Source of the DNA: Massilia litorea
GTDB taxonomy: Bacteria; Pseudomonadota; Gammaproteobacteria; Burkholderiales; Burkholderiaceae_D
Direction: 5' to 3'
Assembly: GCF_015101885.1 (NCBI RefSeq)
Contig: NZ_CP062941.1
Span: forward strand, 3,224,001-3,288,000
Length of the DNA stretch: 64,000 nucleotides
A program made the translations under genes and the position numbers. Shown here one piece after another: positions 9,407-18,340 of the stretch (position 1 is its first letter; every line of letters starts with the position of its first letter). The notes under the pieces are model-generated. The model had not been told where the DNA came from. It made no database searches and saw nothing but the letters and a program-made list of their open reading frames with translations.

Positions 9407-10408
9407 ATGGATGGGCAGGAAACGGTCCTGATCACCGGCGCGGCCGGGTTCATCGGTTCCGCCGTCGCGCGCGCAGCCGCGGCGCAGGGCTACCGGGTGC
9501 GCGTGCTGGTGCGCGCCAGCAGTCCGCGAGATAACCTCGCCGGACTCGACGCCGAAGTGTTTGAGGCCGACATGCGCGACCAGGCGGCCGTGGAACAGGC
9601 CCTGGCCGGCGTGCGCTGCCTGTTGCACGTGGCCGCCGACTACCGGCTCTGGGCACGCGATCCGGAAGAGATCGTGCGCAACAACCTGGCCGGCACGGCC
9701 TCGGTGATGCGCGCGGCGCTGGCGGCACGGGTCGAACGCGTCGTGTACACCAGCAGCGTGGCGACCCTGCGCGTCGGCCCGGCGACGGTGGAGTCGCGCG
9801 AGGACGAGCCGCTCGCGCCGCAGGAGGCGATCGGCGCCTACAAGCGCAGCAAGATCCTGGCCGAGCGCCTGGTCGAACGCATGGTCGTCGAGGATCATTT
9901 GCCGGCCGTCATCGTGAATCCGTCGACCCCGATCGGTCCGCGCGACCTGCGGCCGACCCCGACCGGACGCATCATCGTCGAGGCGGCCAGCGGGCGGATG
10001 CCGGCCTATGTCGAGACCGGGCTGAACGTGGTCGACGTGGCCGACGTTGCCGAGGGCCACCTGCTGGCGCTGGCGCAGGGCAGGGTGGGCGAGCGCTACA
10101 TCCTGGGTGGCGAGAACCTGATGCTGCGCGAGCTGCTGGGCGAGATTGCGCTTCTCGCGGGACGGCGCGCGCCGCGCCTGCGCCTGCCGGTGGCGCCGCT
10201 GATCCCGCTGGCGCACGCGGCCGAGGCCATGGCGCGCCTGTCCGGACACGAACCCTTCCTGACGGTGGACGGCCTGCGCATGTCGCGCAACCGGATGTTC
10301 TTCAGTTCCGCCAAGGCCGGGCGCGAGCTCGGCTACCGGCCGCGCCCACACGCCGCCGCGCTGCAGGCGGCGCTCGACTGGTTCGGACGCGCCGGCTATC
10401 TCGGCTAG
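9407..10408 (+). CDS. hpnA: Hopanoid-associated sugar epimerase/dehydratase HpnA
   Basis: 333 residues, extended short-chain dehydrogenase. The NAD(P)-binding GAAGFIG motif is at residues 10-16 and the catalytic YKRSK lysine/tyrosine pair appears in GAYKRSKILAE. It has the dihydroflavonol-reductase-like body of HpnA proteins, which are found in hopanoid clusters but whose substrate is not firmly assigned. The ATG at 9407 follows a GGGGAGG site. It is divergent from the ispH-hpn operon with the TnpB remnant between, and converges on the ferritin-like gene. Confidence 0.85.
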   Translation: MDGQETVLITGAAGFIGSAVARAAAAQGYRVRVLVRASSPRDNLAGLDAEVFEADMRDQAAVEQALAGVRCLLHVAADYRLWARDPEEIVRNNLAGTASVMRAALAARVERVVYTSSVATLRVGPATVESREDEPLAPQEAIGAYKRSKILAERLVERMVVEDHLPAVIVNPSTPIGPRDLRPTPTGRIIVEAASGRMPAYVETGLNVVDVADVAEGHLLALAQGRVGERYILGGENLMLRELLGEIALLAGRRAPRLRLPVAPLIPLAHAAEAMARLSGHEPFLTVDGLRMSRNRMFFSSAKAGRELGYRPRPHAAALQAALDWFGRAGYLG

Positions 10409-10453
10409 CGGCGCTGGGATCGATGGAGGGGGCGCGAACACGGCAGCTCCGAT

Positions 10454-11443
10454 CTAGGAAGGGCGGCGCCCGAGCAGGCGCAGGGCGACGCGCACCAGGC
10501 GCGGTACCGTCGTGGGGCGCAGCAGCCGTTCGTCGTAGCCGGCGAAGCGGCGCGCGTTTTCCGCCAGGCAGAGCGCCAGCAGTTCGGGCAGGGCGGGCGG
10601 ATCAAAGGCAACCGATTGCACGCCGTTCAGGGTGAAGTTGTTGTCCTGGGCGGCGGCATCGCCCTCGACGGCGCGCGCCAGGCCGATGCGTTCCCACACG
10701 AGGAAGGCCCAGACCGCCGCCACCTTCGCTTCGAAACGCAGCCGCCGCCAGGGCGACAGCCCCGCGCGATGCCAGGCGATCCAGTTGGCGAACAGCAGGA
10801 TGTGGCGGCACTCTTCCTGCATCACGGGCTCGAAGGTGTCGACCAGTTCGCGCGGGAACAGGCCCGAGCGGCGGGCGACCTCGAACAGGCCGAAGGCGAA
10901 GAAGCTGTCGATGCACTCGCTGAAGCCGGTGACCAGGTAAGCCCGTTCCGCATCCGCCGGCCAGGCATACGGCGCTTCGGGCGCGAGGCGGATGCCGTAG
11001 GCCGCGACCATGCGCGCCAGCACTTCCTTGTGGCGGTTTTCCTCCCAGGCATTGAGGGCCAGCGCGGCGCGCATGTCCGGGTCCGGCACCGTCCCGGCAT
11101 AGGCCGCCATCCGCAGCCTGGCCTTGCCCTCGGTCTGGACCGCGATGTCCCAGATCGGCAGGGCGACGATGCGCGCCAGCGCCGCCGGCGCCAGCCGTGG
11201 CCAGTCGAGCACGGCCGGCCGGTAGGGATTGAAGGTGTCGCGGAACATGCGGCAGGTTTCGCGCCGATGCAGGTCGGAGCCGGGGTTGAAGCGGCCCTCG
11301 GCCCGGCTGGTCCACTGCCGCATCCCGGCATCGGCCGCGTCCAGCGCCGCGCCATCGGCGGGCGGCGCGCCTGCGGCCACGGGCGCACGAAAGCCGGGCA
11401 CCAGCTGCGCAATGTCGAACTCATCCTCGAGATACCCGTCCAT
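10454..11443 (-). CDS. Ferritin-like diiron protein, function unknown
   Basis: 329 residues. The helical core shows a full carboxylate-bridged diiron ligand pattern: E105, E135-x-x-H138 (ENRH), E176 and E211-x-x-H214 (ECRH). No signal peptide is present. Such proteins can be oxygenases, desaturases or oxidases; the substrate cannot be read here. It converges on hpnA, 45 bases apart, so a role in oxygen-dependent hopanoid or lipid modification is possible but only inferred from position. The start MDGYLEDEFD at 11443 is preferred to the upstream ATG at 11557, which lacks conserved-looking sequence. Confidence 0.75.
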   Translation of the reverse strand: MDGYLEDEFDIAQLVPGFRAPVAAGAPPADGAALDAADAGMRQWTSRAEGRFNPGSDLHRRETCRMFRDTFNPYRPAVLDWPRLAPAALARIVALPIWDIAVQTEGKARLRMAAYAGTVPDPDMRAALALNAWEENRHKEVLARMVAAYGIRLAPEAPYAWPADAERAYLVTGFSECIDSFFAFGLFEVARRSGLFPRELVDTFEPVMQEECRHILLFANWIAWHRAGLSPWRRLRFEAKVAAVWAFLVWERIGLARAVEGDAAAQDNNFTLNGVQSVAFDPPALPELLALCLAENARRFAGYDERLLRPTTVPRLVRVALRLLGRRPS

Positions 11444-11608
11444 GCCGGCTCCTGGCGTGGTGCGATCGGATCCGTCGATTATGCATCTTTCATGAAGCTG
11501 CGTCGATTGCGCGTGCTGGCGGTGTATCCAGCGCGTTGGGATGTATGATCGTTGCACACCCTGCCAGACGCGAGCCGCTTCGATCGGCCGTTTCCAAGGA
11601 GAACCACC

Positions 11609-11902
11609 ATGCGCGTTTCAATGTTGACGGCAGCGAGCGTCGTTTGCTTGCTTGGATGTGCCAGCCCTCAAGAAAAAGCGATGAAGCAACAAGCTGAGAT
11701 GGACCGCATGATCGCTGAATACGGGCCGGCCTGCACGCAGCTGGGTTACCCGGCGAACTCGGATCCATGGCGCAATTGTATTGTCCAGTTAGCGGCGAAG
11801 AACGGTGCCAGCTATGGAGGCGTCTCGACCTCCATTTTCGGTAGCTGGGGCAGCTGGGGGCGCGGTTCCGGCGTCGGCATCGGCGTTGGGGTGGGACGCT
11901 AG
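11609..11902 (+). CDS. Small predicted lipoprotein
   Basis: 97 residues. The start at 11609 follows CAAGGAGA. The N-terminus ends in the lipobox LLGCAS, so Cys17 is the expected acylated residue. The mature part has two further cysteines (GPACTQLGYP and RNCIVQL), which could form a disulfide, then a Gly/Ser/Trp-rich tail (SWGSWGRGSGVGIGVGVGR). I do not recognise a named family, though small lipoproteins with the GPACxxLGY pattern are common in proteobacteria. It stands alone on this strand. Confidence 0.75.
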   Translation: MRVSMLTAASVVCLLGCASPQEKAMKQQAEMDRMIAEYGPACTQLGYPANSDPWRNCIVQLAAKNGASYGGVSTSIFGSWGSWGRGSGVGIGVGVGR

Positions 11903-12156
11903 GCTGGCGCAGGCCATGGCTGAGCGTGCGTGCGCCGGCACTGTCCATGCCGGCTTGTGTGCGAGGTTCTTTGGCCGGCGCGAAGCCACAGCCTCCGCAG
12001 CACATCAAACGACTTAAAAGTAACTAACCAACACCGGCAGGTTGGATACAAGTGCAGCGAACAAGGCGTCGCGGCCGGCCGCTGCCGACGGAGCTGCCGG
12101 GCTCACTCCGCCAGCGGCGCTGGTTTACCGCGTGATCCCCCGATGTCGGCCGTCCC

Positions 12157-12843
12157 TTACAGCCGCGCCAGCACCGCCGCCACGATCCGGTCGCAACGCT
12201 CCCCATCGAAGGAAAACGCCGTATCCACCGCCCGGTCGAAGTCGCGCGCCAGCGCCTCGCGCAGCAGGCCGCGGGCGCGGAAATACTGGCTGCGCACCGT
12301 CGCCTCCGGGATGCCGAGCGCCGCCGACGTTTCCTGGACCGACAGGTCCTCCACCGCGCGCAGCATGAAGACGGTGCGCAGCTGGTCGGGCAGGGCGTCG
12401 ATGCGCGCTTCGATCAGGCGCCGCGCTTCCGCGCGGAGCGCCGCGGTGTCCGGCGTCTCGGGCGCGCCAGGTTCGTCGCTCATGGCTTCCTCTCCGTCGG
12501 TCTCGAACCCGTTCGCTCCCGGCACCAGCGCGATGATGTCGGCCCGCCGCCGCGTCTTGCGCAGCCTTCCAGTCGCCTCGTTGACGACGATGCGGGTGAG
12601 CCAGGTGGCCAGGCTGGCGTCGCCGCGGAAGTGTGCCATCTTGCGGTAGGCCAGCAGGTAGGATTCCTGCACGATGTCCTCGGCCTCGGCGTCGTCGCGC
12701 ACGATGCTGCGCGCAGTGCGGTACAGCGCGCCGTTGTGGCGCCGCATCAGCACCTCGAAGGCGCCCGGATCGCCGGCGGCGACCATGCCTGCCAGGTTAG
12801 GATCGGTCGCCTGCGCCGGATCGGCTGGTCTGCGTTGTTCCAT
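12157..12843 (-). CDS. ECF-type RNA polymerase sigma factor
   Basis: 228 residues. Sigma region 2 is seen in DIVQESYLLAYRKMAHFRG and WLTRIVVNEA; region 4 in LPDQLRTVFMLRAVEDLSV with the helix-turn-helix SAALGIPEATVRSQYFRAR. The start at 12843 (MEQRRPAD) has AAGGAG six bases upstream. It is the third gene of a minus-strand operon after the DUF4142 and cupredoxin genes, with 11-base gaps. No anti-sigma factor gene follows; the next 250 bases (11903-12156) hold no gene I can support, so how it is held inactive is not visible. The linker between regions 2 and 4 is longer than usual and acidic. Confidence 0.9.
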   Translation of the reverse strand: MEQRRPADPAQATDPNLAGMVAAGDPGAFEVLMRRHNGALYRTARSIVRDDAEAEDIVQESYLLAYRKMAHFRGDASLATWLTRIVVNEATGRLRKTRRRADIIALVPGANGFETDGEEAMSDEPGAPETPDTAALRAEARRLIEARIDALPDQLRTVFMLRAVEDLSVQETSAALGIPEATVRSQYFRARGLLREALARDFDRAVDTAFSFDGERCDRIVAAVLARL

Positions 12844-12854
12844 CGAGCGCTCCT

Positions 12855-13190
12855 TCATTTCACGACCAGGGTGGCCGTCATCGTGCTGTGCAGCGTGCAC
12901 AGGTAGGGGTAGGACCCGGGCTTGGCCGCCTTGAAGCGCCAGCTGGCCCCGGGGGCGATCGCCGGCGAGCTCGGACCGCCGCTGCCGGACTGTGTAGCGG
13001 TCGCCGTGTGCGGGAACGGGTCCTTGTTGCGCCACACGACGGTGTCGCCCGCCTTCACCTCGACAGTTTGCGGGATAAAGCGCATGCCGTCGATCAGGAC
13101 CGTGTGCACGGCAGGGGCTGCCTGCACCGCCGGGCCGAGCGCGGCCAGCAGGGCGAGCGCGTAGCCCGCCCTTTTTAGAAGGAAAGCCAC
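12855..13190 (-). CDS. Periplasmic cupredoxin (blue copper) protein
   Basis: 111 residues with a signal peptide ending about PAVQAAPA. The mature domain is plastocyanin/azurin-like. The likely type 1 copper ligands are His in PFPHTAT and the Cys-His-Met group in YLCTLHSTM, so the metal site looks complete. It could carry electrons or buffer copper in the periplasm. It is sandwiched between the DUF4142 gene and the ECF sigma gene with gaps of 10 and 11 bases, clearly one transcript. Confidence 0.88.
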   Translation of the reverse strand: MAFLLKRAGYALALLAALGPAVQAAPAVHTVLIDGMRFIPQTVEVKAGDTVVWRNKDPFPHTATATQSGSGGPSSPAIAPGASWRFKAAKPGSYPYLCTLHSTMTATLVVK

Positions 13191-13200
13191 GGCCGCCGCC

Positions 13201-13731
13201 TTATTTCATTGTCGACTGCAGCTGTTTCGCGTGCTCGAGGTGGGCCACGAAGGCCGGACGGGTCTTGACCAGCGTGTCCTTCAGCTCGGCGTTCTTCGCA
13301 TTCGGGATCAGGGTCTTGTCGAGCGCGTCGATCACGGCCTGGTGGTAGGTCACTTCGTGGTCGACATAGGCCTTGTCGAATTCCTTGCCCTTGAGCCCCT
13401 TGAGCTTGGCGATGTTCTCGGCGCCGCCCGCTTTCAGGCTCTTGCTCAGATCACTGTCCGTCGGCGTCACCTTCAGTTTCTTTACGAGCGCGCCCGCCTG
13501 CTTGTTGACGCCGGTGTGGTCGGTCACCATCTGTTTGGCAAACGACTTCACCTCGGCCTGCTTCGTCGTCTTTTGCGCGAGCTTGCCGGCATCGATATCG
13601 ACTTGATTGGCGGCAACGACGATACCGGCAATCTGGGCGTCGTCCGGCGCCGTCTGTGCGAAGGCGCTACCGGCGAGGGCGAACGCGCCGGCAATGGTGG
13701 CGCACAACAGCTTGTGGGTAAATTTGCTCAT
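13201..13731 (-). CDS. DUF4142 periplasmic protein
   Basis: 176 residues with a clear signal peptide (cleavage near GSAFAQ), then a helical DUF4142 domain: DDAQIAGIVVAANQVDIDAG, VKSFAKQMVTDHTGVNKQ and a second half with EVTYHQAVIDAL. The His/Asp/Glu placement resembles ferritin-like four-helix bundles, and the family is often called a predicted outer-membrane protein; function is unknown. The start at 13731 is set by a GAGGAG site and the signal peptide. It is the first gene of the cupredoxin/sigma operon, and members of this family are often stress-induced. Confidence 0.85.
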   Translation of the reverse strand: MSKFTHKLLCATIAGAFALAGSAFAQTAPDDAQIAGIVVAANQVDIDAGKLAQKTTKQAEVKSFAKQMVTDHTGVNKQAGALVKKLKVTPTDSDLSKSLKAGGAENIAKLKGLKGKEFDKAYVDHEVTYHQAVIDALDKTLIPNAKNAELKDTLVKTRPAFVAHLEHAKQLQSTMK

Positions 13732-13804
13732 GGCATGCTCCTCTGTAGGTGGATGTTGTTCTTGCACCCATTAGATGTCGCATCCTGCGTTTGCGTTGCA
13801 AGAA

Positions 13805-14155
13805 TTAAAGGAGCACGATCCCGAACCGTTTCACCGCCAGCGCGAAGGCACCGAAGCAGGCAACCGTGAGCAGGGTGCAGGCACCCAGGGTCGGCCAGAA
13901 GCCGAGGCGGCCCAGCAGCCAGGGAAAGGCGAGGAACATCGGCAGCGTCGGCACTACGTACCAGAAGGTGTACCAGGCGTGGTTGGCGACCTTGGCCGCC
14001 GGCTGGTTCTCCAGGTGCAGCCAGACGAGGGTCAGCAGCGTGACCATGGGCAATGCTGCGATGAAGCCGCCGATGCGGTCGCTGCGCTTGGCCAGCTCGG
14101 ACACCAGCACGACGACCGCCGCGGTGACCAGGTATTTCGTGATGATCCACTTCAT
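13805..14155 (-). CDS. DUF3147 inner-membrane protein
   Basis: 116 residues with four predicted membrane spans (residues about 5-20, 30-47, 60-85 and 90-112). The sequence matches the DUF3147 family pattern (KYLVTAAVVVLVSELAKRSD near the N-terminus, FWYVVPTLPMFLAFPWLL in the middle). No function is known. It lies 73 bases upstream of the DUF4142 operon on the same strand and could be co-transcribed with it. Confidence 0.8.
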   Translation of the reverse strand: MKWIITKYLVTAAVVVLVSELAKRSDRIGGFIAALPMVTLLTLVWLHLENQPAAKVANHAWYTFWYVVPTLPMFLAFPWLLGRLGFWPTLGACTLLTVACFGAFALAVKRFGIVLL

Positions 14156-14363
14156 GTTTTACGCTCACACGTTGATATGTCTGGGCAGCATTATCCATGG
14201 GACTGCAGAACCTGGCAGTATGCTTGACCATGAGGCCACCAGCCCGTTTCCCCGGGTTCTGCCGGAGCCCCACCTTGCGTCACTCCCGCCTTCCGCCCCT
14301 ACGGTACCGGGTAGCACGGCTCATCCAGCCCAGCAGTCAACATTCCACGCTGCCCCCTGATGC

Positions 14364-14386
14364 ATTGTTAAGCTGGAGTTAATAAT
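14364..14386. promoter_or_regulatory. LysR-type operator upstream of ttuC
   Basis: Inverted repeat ATTGTTAA-N7-TTAATAAT lies 86 bases before the ttuC start. The same repeat with the same spacing occurs at 20767-20789 over the start of the LysR gene, and the similarity (29 of 40 positions by eye) extends to the AGCGTC at 14398-14403. The rest of the 316-base gap between the DUF3147 gene and ttuC (14156-14471) holds no gene I can support. Assigning the LysR at 19809-20768 as the binding protein is an inference from the shared site. Confidence 0.65.
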
Positions 14387-14471
14387 GGTTTGAGTCCAGC
14401 GTCGTTCCGGACCGTCCGTCCCCCGGTACAGTGCATGCACGACATCACCTACCCAGACGGAGACAGCAGCA

Positions 14472-15560
14472 ATGAAAACCTATCAAATCGCAACCATCCC
14501 AGGCGACGGCATCGGCAAGGAAGTCGTGCCGGCGGGCCAGCAAGTCCTGGCGGCGCTGGCTGCAGGCAGCAACCGCTTCCAGTTCGCCTTCGAAGACTTC
14601 GACTGGGGCGGCGACTACTACCGCAAGCATGGCGTCATGATGCCGGCCGACGGCCTCGACGCACTGCGCGGCAAGGACGCAATCCTGTTCGGCTCGGCCG
14701 GCGACCCGGATATCGCCGACCACATCACCCTGTGGGGCCTGCGCCTGAAGATCTGCCAGGGCTTCGACCAGTACGCCAACGTGCGTCCGACCCGCATCCT
14801 GCCCGGCATCGACGGTCCGCTCAAGCGCTGCGCACCGGAAGACCTGAACTGGGTGATCGTGCGCGAGAATTCGGAAGGCGAGTACTCGGGCGTCGGCGGG
14901 CGCGTGCACCAGGGCCATCCGATCGAAGCGGCGACCGACGTCAGCATGATGACCCGCGTCGGCGTCGAGCGCATCCTGCGCTACGCCTTCACACTGGCGC
15001 AGTCGCGTCCGCGCAAGCTGCTGACCGTGATCACCAAGAGCAATGCCCAGCGCCATGCGATGGTGATGTGGGACGAGATCGCGCTGGAAGTCTCGCGCGA
15101 CTTCCCGGACGTGAAATGGGACAAGGAACTGGTCGACGCAGCCACGGCCCGCATGGTCAACCGTCCGGCCACGCTGGACACGATCGTCGCCACCAACCTG
15201 CACGCCGACATCCTCTCCGACCTGGCCGCGGCACTGGCCGGCAGCCTGGGCATCGCCCCGACCGGCAACATCGATCCCGAGCGCCGCTACCCGTCGATGT
15301 TCGAGCCGATCCACGGTTCGGCCTTCGACATCATGGGCAAAGGCCTGGCCAACCCGATCGGCACCTTCTGGTCGGTCGTCATGCTGCTCGAGCACCTCGG
15401 CGAATCCGAAGCCGCGCAGCAGGTGATGGCGGCCATCGAAAGCGTGACCAGCACCCCTTCGCTGCACACGCGCGACCTGGGCGGCAGCGCCACCACCGTC
15501 GAAGTCACCCGGGCGGTGTGCGACTGGATCAAAGCCCGCGGCGAGCGCGCCGCAGCGTAA
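14472..15560 (+). CDS. ttuC: Tartrate dehydrogenase/decarboxylase (TtuC/DmlA family)
   Basis: 362 residues of the isocitrate/isopropylmalate dehydrogenase family. IPGDGIGKEVVP at the N-terminus, the substrate arginines in RPTRILPG, and NLHADILSD plus GSLGIAPTGNI with EPIHGSAFDI identify the NAD-dependent decarboxylating group. The tartrate/D-malate subgroup is supported by FGSAGDPDIADHITLWGLRLKI pattern (split here) and by the gene's neighbours. Tartrate enzymes of this type give oxaloglycolate, oxaloacetate or D-glycerate depending on isomer; D-malate activity is also possible. First gene of ttuC-dctA-ttuD-pyk. Confidence 0.88.
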   Translation: MKTYQIATIPGDGIGKEVVPAGQQVLAALAAGSNRFQFAFEDFDWGGDYYRKHGVMMPADGLDALRGKDAILFGSAGDPDIADHITLWGLRLKICQGFDQYANVRPTRILPGIDGPLKRCAPEDLNWVIVRENSEGEYSGVGGRVHQGHPIEAATDVSMMTRVGVERILRYAFTLAQSRPRKLLTVITKSNAQRHAMVMWDEIALEVSRDFPDVKWDKELVDAATARMVNRPATLDTIVATNLHADILSDLAAALAGSLGIAPTGNIDPERRYPSMFEPIHGSAFDIMGKGLANPIGTFWSVVMLLEHLGESEAAQQVMAAIESVTSTPSLHTRDLGGSATTVEVTRAVCDWIKARGERAAA

Positions 15561-15683
15561 AACCGGTTCGTCCACCGGCGCCGCGCCCTGCGGCCCGGTT
15601 CAGAAATACCCGCGTCCCCTCGTACAACACCCGCCGCAGAGCGGGGAGGGGGCGCTGCAAGCAGCAGACATCAAGGAGACATC

Positions 15684-17033
15684 ATGTCAACCCGCATTTT
15701 CGGAAAACTGTACGTGCAGGTCCTGATCGGCGTGCTCGCCGGCGGCCTGCTGGGCTTCCTCTATCCCAAGCTGGGCACCGACCTCAAACCCTTCGGCGAC
15801 GTCTTCATCCGCCTGATCAAGATGGTGTTCGCACCGGTCATCTTCGCGATGGTGGTGCTCGGCATCGCCCGCATGGAAAGCATGAAGGAACTGGGGCGCG
15901 TCGGTGTCCGCGCCCTGGTCTATTTCGAGGTCCTGTCGACCTTCGCCCTGCTGCTCGGCCTCATCGTCGTCAACGTGTTCCAGCCCGGCGCCGGCATGAA
16001 CGTCGACGCCAGGGCGCTCGACACCCACTCGATCGCCAACTACACGGCGGCCGCCGCCAGGTCGACCGGCTTCGTCGACTTCCTCCTGAACATGGTGCCG
16101 ACCAGCGTGGTCGATGCGCTGGCCAAGAACGACATCCTGCAGATCCTCGTGTTCGCGACCATGTTCGGCGTGGCGCTGTCGCATATGGGACGTGCGGCGA
16201 AACCGGTGGTCGACATGCTGGAAGCCTTCAGCAACGCCATGTTCGTGGTGGTGCGGATGGTGATGCGCATCGCGCCGGTCGCCGCTTTTGGCGCCATCGC
16301 TTTCACGGTCGGCAAATACGGCCTGGCCTCGCTGCTCTCGCTCGGCCAGCTGATGGGCTGCATGTACCTGACCTGCCTCGCCTTCATCTTCGTCGTGCTC
16401 AATGCGATTGCCCGCGTCTCGGGCTTCAGCCTGTGGAAGTTCCTCCGCTATATCAAGGACGAGATCTTCACGGTTCTCGGCACCAGCTCCTCGGAGTCGG
16501 TCGTGCCGCAGCTGATGCACAAGCTCGAGCACCTCGGCGTCTCCCGGCCGGTGGTCGGCCTGGTGGTGCCGGCCGGCGTCACCTTCAACCCGGACGGGCA
16601 GTGCATCTACTACACGATGGCCGCGATCTTCATCGCCCAGGCCACGAACACGCCCTTGTCGCTACTGGACCAGTTCGTGATCATGGGCGTGCTGATGGTG
16701 ACCTCGAAAGGCTCGGCCGGCGTCACCGGTTCCGGCTTCATCACCCTGGCGGCGACGCTCGCCTCGATGGGCAACATCCCGGTCGCGGGCATGGTGCTGC
16801 TGCTGGGCGTGGACCGCTTCATGTCGGAAGCGCGGGCGATTACGAATACAATCGGCAATGCGGTCGGCACGGTGGCGATCGCGAAGTGGGTGGGCGGCAT
16901 CGACAGCGAGCGCATGCACCGCATCCTCGACGGCCAGGAAGTGCCGTCGCTGGTCAGGCCGGTCGAGGAAGCCCCTGTGCCGGTCGACCTGAATGTCGTC
17001 GGCCTGGCCGGCGGCCAGAAGGCCTCGGCCTGA
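15684..17033 (+). CDS. dctA: C4-dicarboxylate/cation symporter DctA
   Basis: 449 residues, dicarboxylate/amino acid:cation symporter family. Diagnostic stretches are [18 protein letters not shown] (re-entrant loop 1) and [19 protein letters not shown], with eight spans expected. It imports C4 acids such as succinate, malate or fumarate with protons; here the position between ttuC and ttuD suggests tartrate or malate uptake. A strong AAGGAGA site precedes the ATG at 15684. The 123-base gap from ttuC contains no separate gene. Confidence 0.92.
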   Translation: MSTRIFGKLYVQVLIGVLAGGLLGFLYPKLGTDLKPFGDVFIRLIKMVFAPVIFAMVVLGIARMESMKELGRVGVRALVYFEVLSTFALLLGLIVVNVFQPGAGMNVDARALDTHSIANYTAAAARSTGFVDFLLNMVPTSVVDALAKNDILQILVFATMFGVALSHMGRAAKPVVDMLEAFSNAMFVVVRMVMRIAPVAAFGAIAFTVGKYGLASLLSLGQLMGCMYLTCLAFIFVVLNAIARVSGFSLWKFLRYIKDEIFTVLGTSSSESVVPQLMHKLEHLGVSRPVVGLVVPAGVTFNPDGQCIYYTMAAIFIAQATNTPLSLLDQFVIMGVLMVTSKGSAGVTGSGFITLAATLASMGNIPVAGMVLLLGVDRFMSEARAITNTIGNAVGTVAIAKWVGGIDSERMHRILDGQEVPSLVRPVEEAPVPVDLNVVGLAGGQKASA

Positions 17034-17059
17034 ACCCGTTCTACGTGCTGGAGAAAGAA

Positions 17060-18340
17060 ATGGAGAGCGAGCGTGACTTCCTCGAAGGCTTGTTCCGGGC
17101 CGCGATCGCGGCGGCCCAGCCGGCCCTGTGCATCCCGGCGTATTTGCCGGAAGCCCCACGCGGCCGCCTGCTCGTGATCGGCGCCGGCAAGGCCTCGGCC
17201 GAGATGGCGCGCGCGGTCGAGCGCCACTGGCCGGGCAAGCTGGAAGGGCTGGTGGTCACGCGCTACGGCCATGCGGTGCCCTGCGAGCGGATCGAGATCG
17301 TCGAGGCCGCGCATCCGGTGCCCGACCAGGCCGGGTTGGACGCCGCCGGACGCATGCTCGCGCTGGTCGGCGGCCTGACGGCCGACGACACCGTGCTGTG
17401 CCTGATCTCGGGCGGGGGCTCCTCGCTGCTGCCCTTGCCGCTGCCCGGCATCACGCTGGCGGACAAGCAGGCGGTCAACCGCGCGCTGCTCGCTTCGGGC
17501 GCCAGCATCGGCGAGATGAACTGCGTGCGCAGGCACTTATCAAGCATCAAGGGCGGCCGCCTTGCCGCTGCCTGCCATCCGGCGCGGGTGCTCACGCTCC
17601 TGATCTCCGACGTACCCGGCGACGACCCGCGCGACATCGCCTCCGGTCCCACGGTGGCCGACGCCAGCACCTGCGCCGACGCACTCGCCATCGTCGAGCG
17701 CTACGGTATCGCCTTGCCGCCGCAGGTACGCCAGGTCCTGGCAAGCGGCGCCGGCGAATCCGTGAAACCGGGCGACCCGCGCCTGGCGGGAAATACGGTG
17801 CACATGGTCGCCACGCCCCGGATGGCGCTCGAAGCGGCGGCGCGGGTTGCCGAAGCCGCGGGCGTCAAGGCGTATATCCTCGGCGACAGCGTCGAGGGCG
17901 AAGCGCGCGAGGCCGGCAAGGTGATGGCCGCCATCGCCCTGCAGGCCGCACGCCGCGGCCAGCCCTTCGCAACCCCGTGCGTGCTGCTCTCGGGCGGCGA
18001 GACCACGGTCACCATCAAGGGGGACGGCAGGGGCGGGCGCAACGTCGAATTCCTGCTCTCCGCGGCCATTGCCCTGCGCGGCGAGCCGGGCGTGCACGGC
18101 CTGGCCGGCGACACCGACGGCGTCGACGGCGTCGAGGAAATCGCCGGCGCCTACTTTTCGCCGCAGACCCTCGACCGCGCCTTCGCCCTCGGAACGCGGC
18201 CGCAGCAAAGCCTGGACCGCAACGACGGCCACGGTTTTTTCCAGCGGCTGGGCGACTCGGTCGTCACCGGGCCGACACTCACCAACGTCAACGATTTCCG
18301 GGCCTTCCTCATCAACCCGGCATCCAGGAATGAAACATGA
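17060..18340 (+). CDS. ttuD: Glycerate 2-kinase / hydroxypyruvate reductase-type protein TtuD
   Basis: 426 residues of the DUF4147-MOFRL glycerate-kinase type, long annotated as TtuD hydroxypyruvate reductase. Residues 1-240 hold the DUF4147 domain (VIGAGKASAEMA, LISGGGSSLLPLPL, SDVPGDDP). The MOFRL domain near the end has LSGGETTVTIKGDGRGGRN and GDTDGVDGVEE. Structural and biochemical work on the family supports ATP-dependent phosphorylation of D-glycerate to 2-phosphoglycerate. The start MESERDFLEGLF follows GAGAAAGAA. Its stop overlaps the pyk ATG (ATGA), so kinase and pyruvate kinase are coupled. Confidence 0.9.
   Translation: MESERDFLEGLFRAAIAAAQPALCIPAYLPEAPRGRLLVIGAGKASAEMARAVERHWPGKLEGLVVTRYGHAVPCERIEIVEAAHPVPDQAGLDAAGRMLALVGGLTADDTVLCLISGGGSSLLPLPLPGITLADKQAVNRALLASGASIGEMNCVRRHLSSIKGGRLAAACHPARVLTLLISDVPGDDPRDIASGPTVADASTCADALAIVERYGIALPPQVRQVLASGAGESVKPGDPRLAGNTVHMVATPRMALEAAARVAEAAGVKAYILGDSVEGEAREAGKVMAAIALQAARRGQPFATPCVLLSGGETTVTIKGDGRGGRNVEFLLSAAIALRGEPGVHGLAGDTDGVDGVEEIAGAYFSPQTLDRAFALGTRPQQSLDRNDGHGFFQRLGDSVVTGPTLTNVNDFRAFLINPASRNET

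Noticed and set aside
8612..10441. Long minus-strand frame across hpnA, read as one 609-residue protein
   Set aside because: Only the part from 9148 downwards resembles TnpB; the upstream part is antisense to the well-supported hpnA.
11903..12156. Anti-sigma factor or small gene after the ECF sigma factor
   Set aside because: No frame with a plausible RBS and domain on either strand; the frames present are basic, low-complexity shadows.
14390..18340. 1316-codon plus-strand frame
   Set aside because: Only the last 426 codons (ttuD from 17060) are coding. The first part overlaps ttuC and dctA in another frame with no recognisable domain.
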